Shown: positions 10,301 to 19,197 of the stretch, one piece after another
How the letters are laid out: every line of letters starts with the position of its first letter
Numbering within the stretch: position 1 is the first letter of the stretch
NCBI GenBank assembly: GCA_016946835.1
Contig: JACVTC010000090.1
Span: 1 to 57,500, forward strand
Source of the DNA: Neocallimastix lanati (nom. inval.)
Taxonomy: Eukaryota; Neocallimastigomycota; Neocallimastigomycetes; Neocallimastigales; Neocallimastigaceae
Reading direction: 5' to 3'
Length of the DNA: 57,500 bases
Notes under the pieces: generated by a model
What the model was told of the DNA's origin: nothing
What the model saw: the letters and a program-made list of their open reading frames with translations, nothing else
Databases searched by the model: none
Position numbers and translations under genes: made by a program

Positions 10301-11355
10301 ATACAAAAGAAAAACTTCAATTAATTTTTCAAGCACACAGTATAGGACACGAAGGCTATTACAAGACATACCAACGTTTGAAAAAGAGCTACTATTGGAA
10401 CAATATGGTTAATGACATTAAGCGAATTATAGGTAAATGTGAAAAATGTCAATTAAATAAATCTCAACCATACCCTGAACCAACGGAAGATAAACCAACT
10501 GAAGTGGAAGGACCATTTACACACTTAGGATTGGACATTATAGGACCTCTAAGTAAAACCAGAAATAATAATCAATATATAATCGTTGTGGTTGATTATT
10601 TTACTAAATGGGTTGAGGCAGAGCCCACTGAAAATGTTACTTCTCAGGATGTGATAAAATTTTTAATTAATGTATTTGCTCGACACGGTGTACCTCAAAT
10701 TATCACTACTGATAATGGAACACAATTTACATCAGATATGACAAAAATCTTCTTTGATTTATATGATGTATATGTTAAATTTATCACTCCATATCATCCT
10801 GAAAACAATGGTTTAGTTGAGAATCGTAATAAAGAAATTGGAAAATTATTACGATTACTAGAACAACAACACAAAGAATGGGATGAAATTTTACCATCTG
10901 CACTTTGGGCTTTAAGAACTACTAAAAACTCAATCACCAACCATTCAAGTTTTGAATTAGTTTATGGAAGGGAGGACCAACAACCTTTTGACATTGCTGC
11001 CAGACCAACTAAGGGTATAAATAAGTCTTCTGACGAAATTCTACTGGAAAAATTTGTATCACACTACCAATGGGTAATGGAGGCCGCATCTAATATCAAA
11101 AATGCTTCGAAGTATTGGGCTACTAGGAGAGAAGAAAAGACCAGTATGAATCAAGCTAAAAGAATAAAACCAGGTGATTTAGTACTAGTAAGAAACTTTA
11201 ATCGAACTAAATTAGAACCTTACTTTGTTGGACCTATGAAAGTGGTAAAGAAACAATTCAATACAGTCACTTTAGCTGATCCTGCTACTAATATACAAAT
11301 GAATCGTAATGTTCATTTGAAAAATATTGTCAAGTTTAACTCAGCTTCTACCTAG
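7345..11355 (+). CDS. G2A Pol: protease, RT, RNase H, integrase (made as Gag-Pol by -1 frameshift)
   Basis: The frame is open from 7345 and overlaps gag by 19 nt; there is no ATG near its start, which fits expression only as Gag-Pol fusion. Domains in order: an acidic and basic linker; retropepsin-like region with LIDSCSNLSII, where the usual D-S/T-G is D-S-C (8278-8286); RT with [24 protein letters not shown] and the catalytic FIDD at 9331-9342; RNase H with RTDASYDG, the DLEGAAL helix and YTDHRPL; integrase HHCC (HSIGHEG...CEKCQ), then D (GLDIIGPL), D (TTDNGTQFTS) and E (ENNGLVENRN); a GPY/F-like YFVGPMKV end. No chromodomain is seen. No internal stop or frameshift, so the copy may be functional. 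Confidence 0.93.
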   Translation, partial: KSFKPLKGSRSTPIVKKIASVCHRPKIVDLKEDDDYEETADFQEGTTTDYYEDFDDKSDGSKELNYLVNVIKRKANHKDEETSDQREKRVHRSLRDDPKPIVTPGLRKQKENQLRGTSRPVKKPTTQLHPSIMVQPRIEKEMRIEKELRDKERASTSTSVENNNNNSNVNVINEETSQEENNSKQTLNKLIQEKSSEKSTEIMPTRIPRRIQMQTDCDSYDVIKDLNSSNCNITFGQLLDVAPKIRSQVSQGLKLEKNNTKISGAVDNMCATTIITNNIDHTYKSKHHEPQEDDIAMVDVIVDGIRGKALIDSCSNLSIITKQFLDKLPYQYEPIGVSAGRIRLATMNDDYSEDVLIKVPVKINELELLVTCRIIDKEDPFYDILINLKTQIDNQLFIHPIRYSLCRFNDQGLIEEIAPINNEYDDEEKLLCVIKALNHQEAKQQLKTIEGLPPIKYIYDTVFQSTINSNYREAITKLLEEYIDIIATSSEELTPSDLSPHKIILKEGVKPIKQKFYRLSKLKTDILKEELTKLIYKRLIEPSCSEWSSPVVLVPKKNGKWRLCIDYRKVNEATKKDSYSLPNIEEIFDSLDGAKIFSTLDLYSGYHQILMDDDSVEITTFTTKFGNYQFKVMPFGLTGAPATFQREMNRILFPLIGKCVYNFIDDILIYSRTEEEHLEHLKQVLEIFKEHKLKINIEKCSFMQTEVEVLGHKVSSEGLSPLENKVEAIKEWKAPSNIHELRSFLGAIGYYRNFIKDFAKVTAPLCTLLRKGIKFEWKKEQEESFKILKERLINAPILRFPRFDREFIIRTDASYDGIGGVLLQKDDETGKEHPVHYISRSLSKSEKNYGITDLEGAALIYCINKLKSYIMGNPKQTIVYTDHRPLIGLLKRKEPQNSRHTRWCLTVSMLGIDLRYEAGKNNVVADALSRMKNEKEKVILTTQIIKEQDENLLSRTIKEFIEEKFTTIDGVDYFVDGNNYRKLVTDTKEKLQLIFQAHSIGHEGYYKTYQRLKKSYYWNNMVNDIKRIIGKCEKCQLNKSQPYPEPTEDKPTEVEGPFTHLGLDIIGPLSKTRNNNQYIIVVVDYFTKWVEAEPTENVTSQDVIKFLINVFARHGVPQIITTDNGTQFTSDMTKIFFDLYDVYVKFITPYHPENNGLVENRNKEIGKLLRLLEQQHKEWDEILPSALWALRTTKNSITNHSSFELVYGREDQQPFDIAARPTKGINKSSDEILLEKFVSHYQWVMEAASNIKNASKYWATRREEKTSMNQAKRIKPGDLVLVRNFNRTKLEPYFVGPMKVVKKQFNTVTLADPATNIQMNRNVHLKNIVKFNSAST
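7351..7403 (+). promoter_or_regulatory. G2A -1 programmed ribosomal frameshift signal (slippery heptamer + pseudoknot)
   Basis: In the gag frame the heptamer reads T TTA AAC (7351-7357), a canonical X XXY YYZ site. After an 8-nt spacer containing the gag stop comes stem 1, GGGAGT (7366-7371) with ACTCCC (7378-7383), perfect 6 bp, loop AGAAGC. Loop bases GAAGC can pair with GCTTC at 7399-7403 after an A-rich 15-nt linker, giving an H-type pseudoknot. The pol frame is the -1 frame, open from 7345. All parts recur unchanged in G2B. Confidence 0.85.
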
Positions 11356-11365
11356 CTTGAGTCTT

Positions 11366-11378
11366 AGCGGGGGCATCT
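11366..11378 (+). promoter_or_regulatory. G2A polypurine tract
   Basis: A G-rich AGCGGGGGCATCT lies between the pol stop and the 3' LTR, in the place where plus-strand priming occurs. It is identical in G2B. Confidence 0.6.
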
Positions 11379-12166
11379 TAATACAGAATGAACAAATAAT
11401 ACTAATTGTGCTAGAATAATATAAATTATTCTAACCTTATAGATTATTCTATTCTATATAATTGGAACTTTCCAATATTCTTCAAATATTACTAAATAGA
11501 AATCTTAAGTTAATAAATCACTAATTAACTTATAATTCCTTTTTGAATTATCGATCCGATTCCATTATAATGTATTAAAAATCTTTAGCCAAGAATATTG
11601 TCCTTGCCCACTTAATATATTAATATTATATTTCTTTTGTATTATGTTATATTGAAAATAATCAAATCTATTTAATTAGTTATTAAAATTTTCGTTATCA
11701 ATTTAAATTTATTTTTAATTACTAAATTTAACTAAACCACAATAAAATATTCTGTATAATCTCTTTATTTTTATTTTATATATATTAGTATTAAACTATT
11801 ATTAAATAATTAATAATTCAATAATATATAACTACTATTTATAACAATAATATTATTAACTAAAATAATAATTCAATTTCAATTTAAATGTTTTATTTAT
11901 AAAAATAATTAGTAATTAGCTTATTAAAAAAATAGTTAGGCTTTACAAATTTTAATTTGATAAAAAAATATAAATACATGTAATTTTAGTGAAATAAAAT
12001 ATAATCAATAACTTTCTTTTTATTAAATAAATAATTATATTATTATTTTTCTTTTACAAATTTAAATAAATAAATATTGATTTTAAAACAAATTATTTTA
12101 TTTTATTGTAATTTTATTATTTGTGTTAATTATTATTATATTCCTAAAACTATATGAACCATACCA
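11379..12166 (+). repeat. G2A 3' LTR (788 bp)
   Basis: It starts TAATACAGAATG and ends CATACCA. The borders are fixed by comparison with the G2B LTRs and the PPT. The start is TA rather than the usual TG. It is followed by CTGA. Confidence 0.85.
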
Positions 12167-12170
12167 CTGA
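12167..12170. repeat. CTGA target-site duplication, G2B left copy (also G2A right flank)
   Basis: CTGA separates the G2A 3' LTR from the G2B 5' LTR, and CTGA also follows the G2B 3' LTR at 19181-19184. Confidence 0.7.
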
Positions 12171-12957
12171 TAATACAGAATGAACAAATAATACTAATTG
12201 TGCTAGAATAATATAAATTATTCTAATCTTATAGATTATTCTATTCTATATAATTGGAACTTTCCAATATTCTTCAAATATTACTAAATAGAAATCTTAA
12301 GTTAATAAATCACTAATTAACTTATAATTCCTTTTTGAATTATCGATCCGATTCCATTATAATGTATTAAAAATCTTTAGCCAAGAATATTGTCCTTACC
12401 CACTTAATATATTAATATTATATTTCTTTTGTATTATGTTATATTGAAAATAATCAAATTTATTTAATTAGTTATTAAAATTTTCGTTATCAATTTAAAT
12501 TTATTTTTAATTACTAAATTTAACTGAACCACAATAAAATATTCTGTATAATCTCTTTATTTTTATTTTATATATATTAGTATTAAACTATTATTAAATA
12601 ATTAATAATTCAATAATATATAACTACTATTTATAACAATAATATTATTAACTAAAATAATAATTCAATTTCAATTTAAATGTTTTATTTATAAAAATAA
12701 TTAGTAATTAGTTTATTAAAAAAATAGTTAGGCTTTACAAATTTTAATTTGATAAAAAAAATATAAATACATGTAATTTTAGTGAAATAAAATATAATCA
12801 ATAACTTACTTTTATTAAATAAATAATTATATTATTATTTTTCTTTTATAAATTTAAATAAATAAATATTGATTTTAAAACAAATTATTTTTTTTAATGT
12901 AATTTAATTATTTGTGTTAATTATTATTATATTTCTAAAACTATATGAACCATACCA
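12171..12957 (+). repeat. G2B 5' LTR (787 bp)
   Basis: It runs from TAATACAG after CTGA to CATACCA before the PBS spacer TGAAAAAT. It is collinear with 18394-19180. Confidence 0.88.
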
Positions 12958-12965
12958 TGAAAAAT

Positions 12966-12982
12966 TGGTGGAGATATCGGGG
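12966..12982 (+). promoter_or_regulatory. G2B primer-binding site
   Basis: The same 17-nt TGGTGGAGATATCGGGG as in G2A, 8 nt after the LTR. Confidence 0.7.
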
Positions 12983-13463
12983 AATATAATAATAAATTAA
13001 TACATTGGGGATAAAATTATAATATTAATAAATAATTTTTCTAATAAAACAAAAAATTTTTTTTTAAAAAACAATTTTTATATTTTTAACTAATTATTAT
13101 TAATTGTTAAAAATATTAATTATTATTAAATTAAATTAATATTCGTGCATAGATTTCCGGGTTAAGTTTATCCTACATAGTAATTGGGCTAGTAGGCTCT
13201 GGACTGCTATTTTTTATATTGAAAATAGTAACCGTGGCACACGCGTGGCATGACACCTTTCAAGAGGTAAGCTGCACGTCAGACAGTGTGTACTATCAGA
13301 TTGCACGATTATTATAATTTAATAAGTGATTAATAATAATAAATAATTAATAATTTTATTAGTTAAAAGATTTATTTTTTTTAATTTTTTTTATTTTTAC
13401 TTTTTTATAACAATTTATACATTACGAGGTTTAGCATTCTATAGATACAATAAATTTTATTTT
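12983..13463 (+). other. G2B untranslated leader
   Basis: No ORF. It carries the same GC-richer block as G2A, with the CTATTTT/AAAATAG inverted repeat and the CACGCGTG palindrome, in otherwise AT-only sequence. Confidence 0.5.
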
Positions 13464-14381
13464 ATGAGAACATCCAGTACTTCCAGTACTCCAACAGAGA
13501 GTACTCCAGAAAGTAAGCTTAGCTTCAGAGAATTAAAGAAAGAATTAAAAGATTTTGAAAAGCTTACTAAACAAAACCTTGACATCAACTCCTGGGCAAA
13601 TGAGTTAAAGGCATGGATAAAATACCAACATATCAAGGATCCTGAAACTATTTTTACTGCTTGTATATTAACGGCTTCTGGAGAACCAAGAGAAATTATC
13701 CAAGAACTAGAAGATGGAAATGACCTTACTGAAGATGAAGATTCTGATTTCGATAGCGATAGTGAAGGAGAAGATGATGAAGAAAGTGAATCTACTACCA
13801 CCTACCCAAGCCTTGATGAAATCATAAATCATCTGAAGACTTTCTATGTACTTAAAGAAGATCAAACCAACTTGTTACGAGAATTGCGTTCCATGAAAAT
13901 AAAGAAGAACGAGAAAGTTAAAGATTTTAATGTCCGTTATAGATCTTTGTACCATAAATTGGATAAAAAGAGAAGAAGAAAAATTAGTGTTTTAGATTAT
14001 GCAGATTCCTTAACCAATAATCCTGACGCATGGAGAAAGGTTATGCTTAAAGACAATATTTCTATTACTAAAGCATTCGCTATAGCTGAAAAAGTTGATC
14101 GTTTATCTATTAAAAATAGTACTGAATATTATGATAAGACTCGTTACAATCTCCTTAACTCTAAAAGTAATCTTAATAAGAACATTTCAAATGATTTTAA
14201 CAAACCAAAAACCCACAAAAATGTATCTATAGAAAATCTCACTAACAAGATGAAAGAAATGAAAATTAGTACTTGCTGGTTTTGTAGCAATGAAGGACAT
14301 ACCAAACGAAACTGTCCTAAATTAAATTCTATATTGGAAAATAACCGCAAGAAGTTTTATGAAAATCATTTAAACCACTAA
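13464..14381 (+). CDS. G2B Gag (305 aa)
   Basis: Same architecture as G2A Gag: acidic patch after about residue 90, capsid-like helices, and CCHC knuckle CWFCSNEGHTKRNC near the C terminus. The substitutions are scattered (for example I to T in the acidic patch, G to V in the TFYG motif, H to R, F to L), with no truncation. The last codons CAT TTA AAC CAC TAA place the slippery heptamer just before the stop. Confidence 0.9.
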   Translation: MRTSSTSSTPTESTPESKLSFRELKKELKDFEKLTKQNLDINSWANELKAWIKYQHIKDPETIFTACILTASGEPREIIQELEDGNDLTEDEDSDFDSDSEGEDDEESESTTTYPSLDEIINHLKTFYVLKEDQTNLLRELRSMKIKKNEKVKDFNVRYRSLYHKLDKKRRRKISVLDYADSLTNNPDAWRKVMLKDNISITKAFAIAEKVDRLSIKNSTEYYDKTRYNLLNSKSNLNKNISNDFNKPKTHKNVSIENLTNKMKEMKISTCWFCSNEGHTKRNCPKLNSILENNRKKFYENHLNH

Positions 14382-17300
14382 AAGGGAGTAGAAGCACTCC
14401 CATCGTCAAAAAAATTGCTTCAGTCTGCCATCGTCCCAAAACAGTTGACTTAAAAGAAGATGATGATTATGAAGAAATTGCTGATTTCCAAGAAGGTACT
14501 ACTACGGATTATTACGAAGATTTTGATGATGAGTCGGATGGTTCCAAAGAATTGGATTACTTAGTAAACGTTATAAAGAGAAAGGCAAATCCTAAAGATG
14601 AAGAGACTAGTGACCAAAGAGGAAAGAGGGTTCACCGTAGTCTAAGAGATGATCCTAAGCCAATAGTTACTCCAGGTTTACGAAAACAAAAAGAAAATCA
14701 ATTAAGGGGAACATCGCGACCAGTCAAAAAGCCAACAACTCAATTACATCCTTCGATTATGGCTCAACCCAGAATAGAGAAAGAAAAGAGGATTGAGAAA
14801 GAGCTAAGAGATAAGGAAAGAGCTAGTACTAGTACTTCTGTGGAAAATAATAAAAATAGTATTGTTAATATTATTAATGAAGAAACTTCTCAGGAAGGAA
14901 ATAATTCTAAACAAACTTTAAATAAATTAATTCAAGAAAAATCATCAGAAAAGTCAACTGAAATTATGCCAACTAGAATTCCAAAAAGAATACAAATGCA
15001 AACTGATTGTGATAGTTATGACGTGATCAAAGATTTAAACTCCAGTAATTGCAATATTACATTTGGACAATTATTGGACGTTGCTCCAAAGATACGGTCT
15101 CAAGTATCACAAGGACTTAAATTAGAAAAGAATAATACTAAAATTTCAGGTGCAGTGGATAATATGTGTGCTACTACAATAATAACGAACAATATAGATC
15201 ATACATATAAAAGTAAACATCATGAACCACAAGAAGATGATATTGCTATGGTTGATGTAATAGTAGATGGAGTTCGTGGTAAGGCTTTAATAGATTCATG
15301 TAGTAACTTAAGTATTATCACAAAGCAATTTTTAGATAAATTACCTTATCAGTATGAACCTATAGGAGTTAGTGCAGGACGAATACGTTTAGCAACGATG
15401 AATGATGATTACTCAGAAGATGTGTTAATCAAAGTTCCCGTAAAAATTAATGAACTAGAACTACTTGTTACGTGTAGAATTATAGACAAGGAGGATCCAT
15501 TCTATGATATATTAATCAACCTCAAAACTCAAATTGATAACCAGTTATTTATACATCCAATTAGATATAGTCTTTGTCGATTTAATGATCAAGGTTTAAT
15601 TGAAGAAATTGCACCTATTAATAATGAATATGATGACGAAGAAAAATTATTATGTGTAATCAAAGCATTGAATCACCAAGAAGCTAAGCAACAATTGAAA
15701 ACGATTGAAGGATTACCACCCATAAAATATATATATGACACAGTTTTTCAAAGTACAATTAATTCAAATTATAGAGAAGCTATTACTAAATTACTTGAAG
15801 AATATATTAATATAATTGCAACTTCTTCTGAAGAATTAACACCTTCAGATTTATCACCACACAAAATTATTCTTAAGGAAGGAATTAAACCTATTAAACA
15901 AAAATTTTATCGACTTAGTAAATTAAAAACAGATATCTTAAAAGAAGAATTAACCAAACTCATATATAAACGATTAATTGAACCTTCATGTTCAGAATGG
16001 TCATCACCAGTAGTACTTGTGCCTAAAAAGAACGGTAAATGGCGACTGTGTATTGACTATAGGAAAGTAAATGAAGCAACTAAGAAGGATTCTTATTCTT
16101 TACCAAATATTGAGGAAATTTTTGATAGCTTAGATGGAGCGAAAATCTTCTCAACATTAGATCTTTATTCCGGTTATCATCAAATATTAATGGAGGATGA
16201 TAGTGTTGAAATCACTACCTTTACAACTAAGTTCGGAAACTACCAATTCAAGGTAATGCCCTTCGGTTTAACAGGTGCTCCAGCTACATTCCAAAGAGAA
16301 ATGAACCGTATACTATTTCCCTTAATAGGAAAATGCGTCTATAACTTTATCGATGATATTTTAATCTACTCAAGAACTGAAGAAGAACACCTAGAACATC
16401 TTAAACAAGTCTTAGAAATATTCAGGGAACATAAGTTAAAAATCAATATCGAAAAGTGTTCTTTCATGCAAACTGAAGTAGAAGTACTTGGACATAAAGT
16501 ATCCTCAGAAGGTTTAAGTCCATTGGAAAACAAAGTTGAAGCTATTAAAGAATGGAAGGCTCCCTCTAACATTCATGAACTTCGATCATTTTTAGGAGCC
16601 ATTGGATATTATAGAAATTTTATTAAGGACTTTGCAAAAGTTACTGCTCCTCTCTGCACTCTATTAAGAAAAGGTGTTAAGTTTGAATGGAAAAAGGAAC
16701 AAGAAGAAAGTTTTAAAATTCTTAAGGAAAGATTAATCAATGCCCCAATATTAAGATTTCCTAGATTTGATAGAGAATTTATTATAAGAACAGATGCTTC
16801 CTATGATGGAATAGGCGGTGTGCTTTTACAAAAGGATGATGAAACTGGAAAGGAGCATCCGGTTCATTATATTAGTAGAAGTTTATCTAAATCGGAAAAG
16901 AATTATGGAATTACGGATCTAGAAGGTGCTGCTCTAATTTACTGTATTAATAAATTAAAATCTTATATTATGGGAAATCCTAAGCAAACTATAGTATATA
17001 CAGATCATAGACCATTAATCGGATTACTTAAAAGGAAGGAACCACAAAATTCTCGTCATACTAGATGGTGTTTGACTGTCAGTATGTTAGGAATTGATTT
17101 ACGATATGAAACTGGAAAGAATAATGTTGTCGCAGATGCTTTATCAAGAATGAAAAATGAAAAAGAAAAAGTTGTCTTAACAACACAAATTATCAAGGAA
17201 CAAGATGAAAACCTGCTTTCAAGAATCATTAAGGAATTTATTGAAGAAAAATTTACGACAATTGATGGTGTGGACTACTTTGTTGATGGCAATAATTATA

Positions 17301-18370
17301 GAAAATTAGTTACAGATACAAAAGAAAAACTTCAATTAATTTTTCAAGCACACAGTATAGGACACGAAGGCTATTACAAGACATACCAACGTTTGAAAAA
17401 GAGCTACTATTGGAACAATATGGTTAATGACATTAAGCGAATTATAGGTAAATGTGAAAAATGTCAATTAAATAAATCTCAACCATACCCTGAACCAACG
17501 GAAGATAAACCAACTGAAGTGGAAGGACCATTTATACACTTAGGATTGGACATTATAGGACCTCTAAGTAAAACCAGAAATAATAATCAATATATAATCG
17601 TTATGGTTGATTATTTTACTAAATGGTTTGAGGCAGAGCCCACTGAAAATGTTACTTCTCAGGATGTGATAAAATTTTTAATTAATGTATTTGCTCGACA
17701 CGGTGTACCTCAAATTATCACTACTGATAATGGAACACAATTTACATCAGATATGACAAAAATCTTCCTTGATTTATATGATGTATATGTTAAATTTATC
17801 ACTCCATATCATCCTGAAAGCAATGGTTTAGTTGAGAATCGTAATAAAGAAATTGGAAAATTATTACGATTACTAGGACAACAACACAAAGAATGGGATG
17901 AAATTTTACCATCTGCACTTTGGGCTTTAAGAACTACTAAAATCTCAATCACCAACCATTCAAGTTTTGAATTAGTTTATGGAAGGGAAGACCAACAACC
18001 TTTTGACATTGCTGCCAGACCAACTAAGGGTATAAATAAGTCTTCTGACGAAATTCTACTGGAAAAATTTGTATCACACTACCAATGGGTAATGGAGGCC
18101 GCATCTAATATCAAAAATGCTTCGAAGTATTGGGCTACTAGGAGAGAAGAAAAGACCAGTATGAATCAAGCTAAAAGAATAAAACCAGGTGATTTAGTAC
18201 TAGTAAGAAACTTTAATCGAACTAAATTAGAACCTTATTTTGTTGGACCTATGAAAGTGGTAAAGAAACAATTCAATACAGTCACTTTAGCTGATCCTGC
18301 TACTAATATACAAATGAATCGTAATGTTCATTTGAAAAATATTGTCAAGTTTAACTCAGCTTCTACCTAG
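14363..18370 (+). CDS. G2B Pol: protease, RT, RNase H, integrase
   Basis: This frame is in -1 relation to gag and open without interruption to 18370. Domains and catalytic motifs are the same as in G2A: D-S-C at the retropepsin position (15293-15301), RT FIDD, RNase H TDAS and TDHRPL, integrase HHCC and D,D,E motifs (GLDIIGPL, TTDNGTQFTS, ESNGLVENRN). It is one codon shorter than G2A, in a low-complexity Asn stretch of the N-terminal linker. That both copies share D-S-C shows the change is a family trait rather than a one-copy lesion. Confidence 0.93.
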   Translation, partial: KSFKPLKGSRSTPIVKKIASVCHRPKTVDLKEDDDYEEIADFQEGTTTDYYEDFDDESDGSKELDYLVNVIKRKANPKDEETSDQRGKRVHRSLRDDPKPIVTPGLRKQKENQLRGTSRPVKKPTTQLHPSIMAQPRIEKEKRIEKELRDKERASTSTSVENNKNSIVNIINEETSQEGNNSKQTLNKLIQEKSSEKSTEIMPTRIPKRIQMQTDCDSYDVIKDLNSSNCNITFGQLLDVAPKIRSQVSQGLKLEKNNTKISGAVDNMCATTIITNNIDHTYKSKHHEPQEDDIAMVDVIVDGVRGKALIDSCSNLSIITKQFLDKLPYQYEPIGVSAGRIRLATMNDDYSEDVLIKVPVKINELELLVTCRIIDKEDPFYDILINLKTQIDNQLFIHPIRYSLCRFNDQGLIEEIAPINNEYDDEEKLLCVIKALNHQEAKQQLKTIEGLPPIKYIYDTVFQSTINSNYREAITKLLEEYINIIATSSEELTPSDLSPHKIILKEGIKPIKQKFYRLSKLKTDILKEELTKLIYKRLIEPSCSEWSSPVVLVPKKNGKWRLCIDYRKVNEATKKDSYSLPNIEEIFDSLDGAKIFSTLDLYSGYHQILMEDDSVEITTFTTKFGNYQFKVMPFGLTGAPATFQREMNRILFPLIGKCVYNFIDDILIYSRTEEEHLEHLKQVLEIFREHKLKINIEKCSFMQTEVEVLGHKVSSEGLSPLENKVEAIKEWKAPSNIHELRSFLGAIGYYRNFIKDFAKVTAPLCTLLRKGVKFEWKKEQEESFKILKERLINAPILRFPRFDREFIIRTDASYDGIGGVLLQKDDETGKEHPVHYISRSLSKSEKNYGITDLEGAALIYCINKLKSYIMGNPKQTIVYTDHRPLIGLLKRKEPQNSRHTRWCLTVSMLGIDLRYETGKNNVVADALSRMKNEKEKVVLTTQIIKEQDENLLSRIIKEFIEEKFTTIDGVDYFVDGNNYRKLVTDTKEKLQLIFQAHSIGHEGYYKTYQRLKKSYYWNNMVNDIKRIIGKCEKCQLNKSQPYPEPTEDKPTEVEGPFIHLGLDIIGPLSKTRNNNQYIIVMVDYFTKWFEAEPTENVTSQDVIKFLINVFARHGVPQIITTDNGTQFTSDMTKIFLDLYDVYVKFITPYHPESNGLVENRNKEIGKLLRLLGQQHKEWDEILPSALWALRTTKISITNHSSFELVYGREDQQPFDIAARPTKGINKSSDEILLEKFVSHYQWVMEAASNIKNASKYWATRREEKTSMNQAKRIKPGDLVLVRNFNRTKLEPYFVGPMKVVKKQFNTVTLADPATNIQMNRNVHLKNIVKFNSAST
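14369..14421 (+). promoter_or_regulatory. G2B -1 programmed ribosomal frameshift signal
   Basis: Heptamer T TTA AAC at 14369-14375, gag stop 14379-14381, stem GGGAGT 14384-14389 with ACTCCC 14396-14401, and loop GAAGC (14391-14395) complementary to GCTTC 14417-14421. It is identical to the G2A signal. Confidence 0.85.
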
Positions 18371-18383
18371 CTTGAGTCTTAGC

Positions 18384-18393
18384 GGGGGCATCT
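18384..18393 (+). promoter_or_regulatory. G2B polypurine tract
   Basis: GGGGGCATCT immediately before the 3' LTR, as in G2A. Confidence 0.55.
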
Positions 18394-19180
18394 TAATACA
18401 GAATGAACAAATAATACTAATTGTGCTAGAATAATATAAATTATTCTAATCTTATAGATTATTCTATTCTATATAATTGGAACTTTCCAATATTCTTCAA
18501 ATATTACTAAATAGAAATCTTAAGTTAATAAATCACTAATTAACTTATAATTCCTTTTTGAATTATCGATCCGATTCCATTATAATGTATTAAAAATCTT
18601 TAGCCAAGAATATTGTCCTTGCCCACTTAATATATTAATATTATATTTCTTTTGTATTATGTTATATTGAAAATAATCAAATTTATTTAATTAGTTATTA
18701 AAATTTTCGTTATCAATTTAAATTTATTTTTAATTACTAAATTTAACTAAACCACAATAAAATATTCTGTATAATCTCTTTATTTTTATTTTATATATAT
18801 TAGTATTAAACTATTATTAAATAATTAATAATTCAATAATATATAACTACTATTTATAACAATAATATTATTAACTAAAATAATAATTCAATTTCAATTT
18901 AAATGTTTTATTTATAAAAATAATTAGTAATTAGTTTATTAAAAAAATAGTTAGGCTTTACAAATTTTAATTTGATAAAAAAAATATAAATACATGTAAT
19001 TTTAGTGAAATAAAATATAATCAATAACTTACTTTTATTAAATAAATAATTATATTATTATTTTTCTTTTATAAATTTAAATAAATAAATATTGATTTTA
19101 AAACAAATTATTTTTTTTAATGTAATTTAATTATTTGTGTTAATTATTATTATATTCCTAAAACTATATGAACCATACCA
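18394..19180 (+). repeat. G2B 3' LTR (787 bp)
   Basis: It starts TAATACAG and ends CATACCA, followed by the CTGA target duplicate and GGATTTCGTTACA. Confidence 0.88.
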
Positions 19181-19197
19181 CTGAGGATTTCGTTACA
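19181..19197. repeat. 17-bp direct repeat CTGAGGATTTCGTTACA, left copy
   Basis: Its first four bases are the G2B target duplicate. The same 17 bp recur at 26368-26384. Read on the - strand it starts TGTAACG, a common LTR 5' end, so each copy may be the first bases of a - strand LTR. Otherwise the pair is a long target duplication around the block between. Confidence 0.6.

Larger units (their letters stand above)
5298..12166 (+). mobile_element. Ty3/Gypsy retrotransposon G2A, complete internal region, 5' LTR split by G1
   Basis: The layout is 5' LTR remainder, primer-binding site, leader, gag, frameshift signal, pol (PR-RT-RH-IN), polypurine tract and full 3' LTR. Gag and pol frames are intact. 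G2A and its neighbour G2B are nearly the same throughout, but each has its own LTR marker bases: the two G2A LTRs share CAAATCTATT and CTTTCTTTTT, where both G2B LTRs have CAAATTTATT and CTTACTTTT. They are therefore two insertions, not one element duplicated by LTR recombination. The first 146 bp of the 5' LTR should lie left of G1, beyond the window. Confidence 0.9.
12171..19180 (+). mobile_element. Ty3/Gypsy retrotransposon G2B, full length (7010 bp), intact
   Basis: It has two complete LTRs of 787 bp (12171-12957 and 18394-19180), which I found to differ at only a few bases (for example ACCCAC/GCCCAC, TGAACC/TAAACC), plus PBS, leader, intact gag, frameshift signal, intact pol and PPT. It is flanked on both sides by CTGA. 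Few LTR differences indicate a recent insertion. This is the best candidate in the window for an active LTR element. Confidence 0.93.

Noticed and set aside
11379-12957. G2A/G2B tandem as product of unequal LTR recombination
   Set aside because: That would leave one shared LTR; here two complete LTRs are separated by CTGA and marker bases pair within each element.
1-19180. Search for an envelope gene (errantivirus-like) in G1 or G2
   Set aside because: No ORF lies between integrase and the 3' LTR in either element; these are plain retrotransposons.
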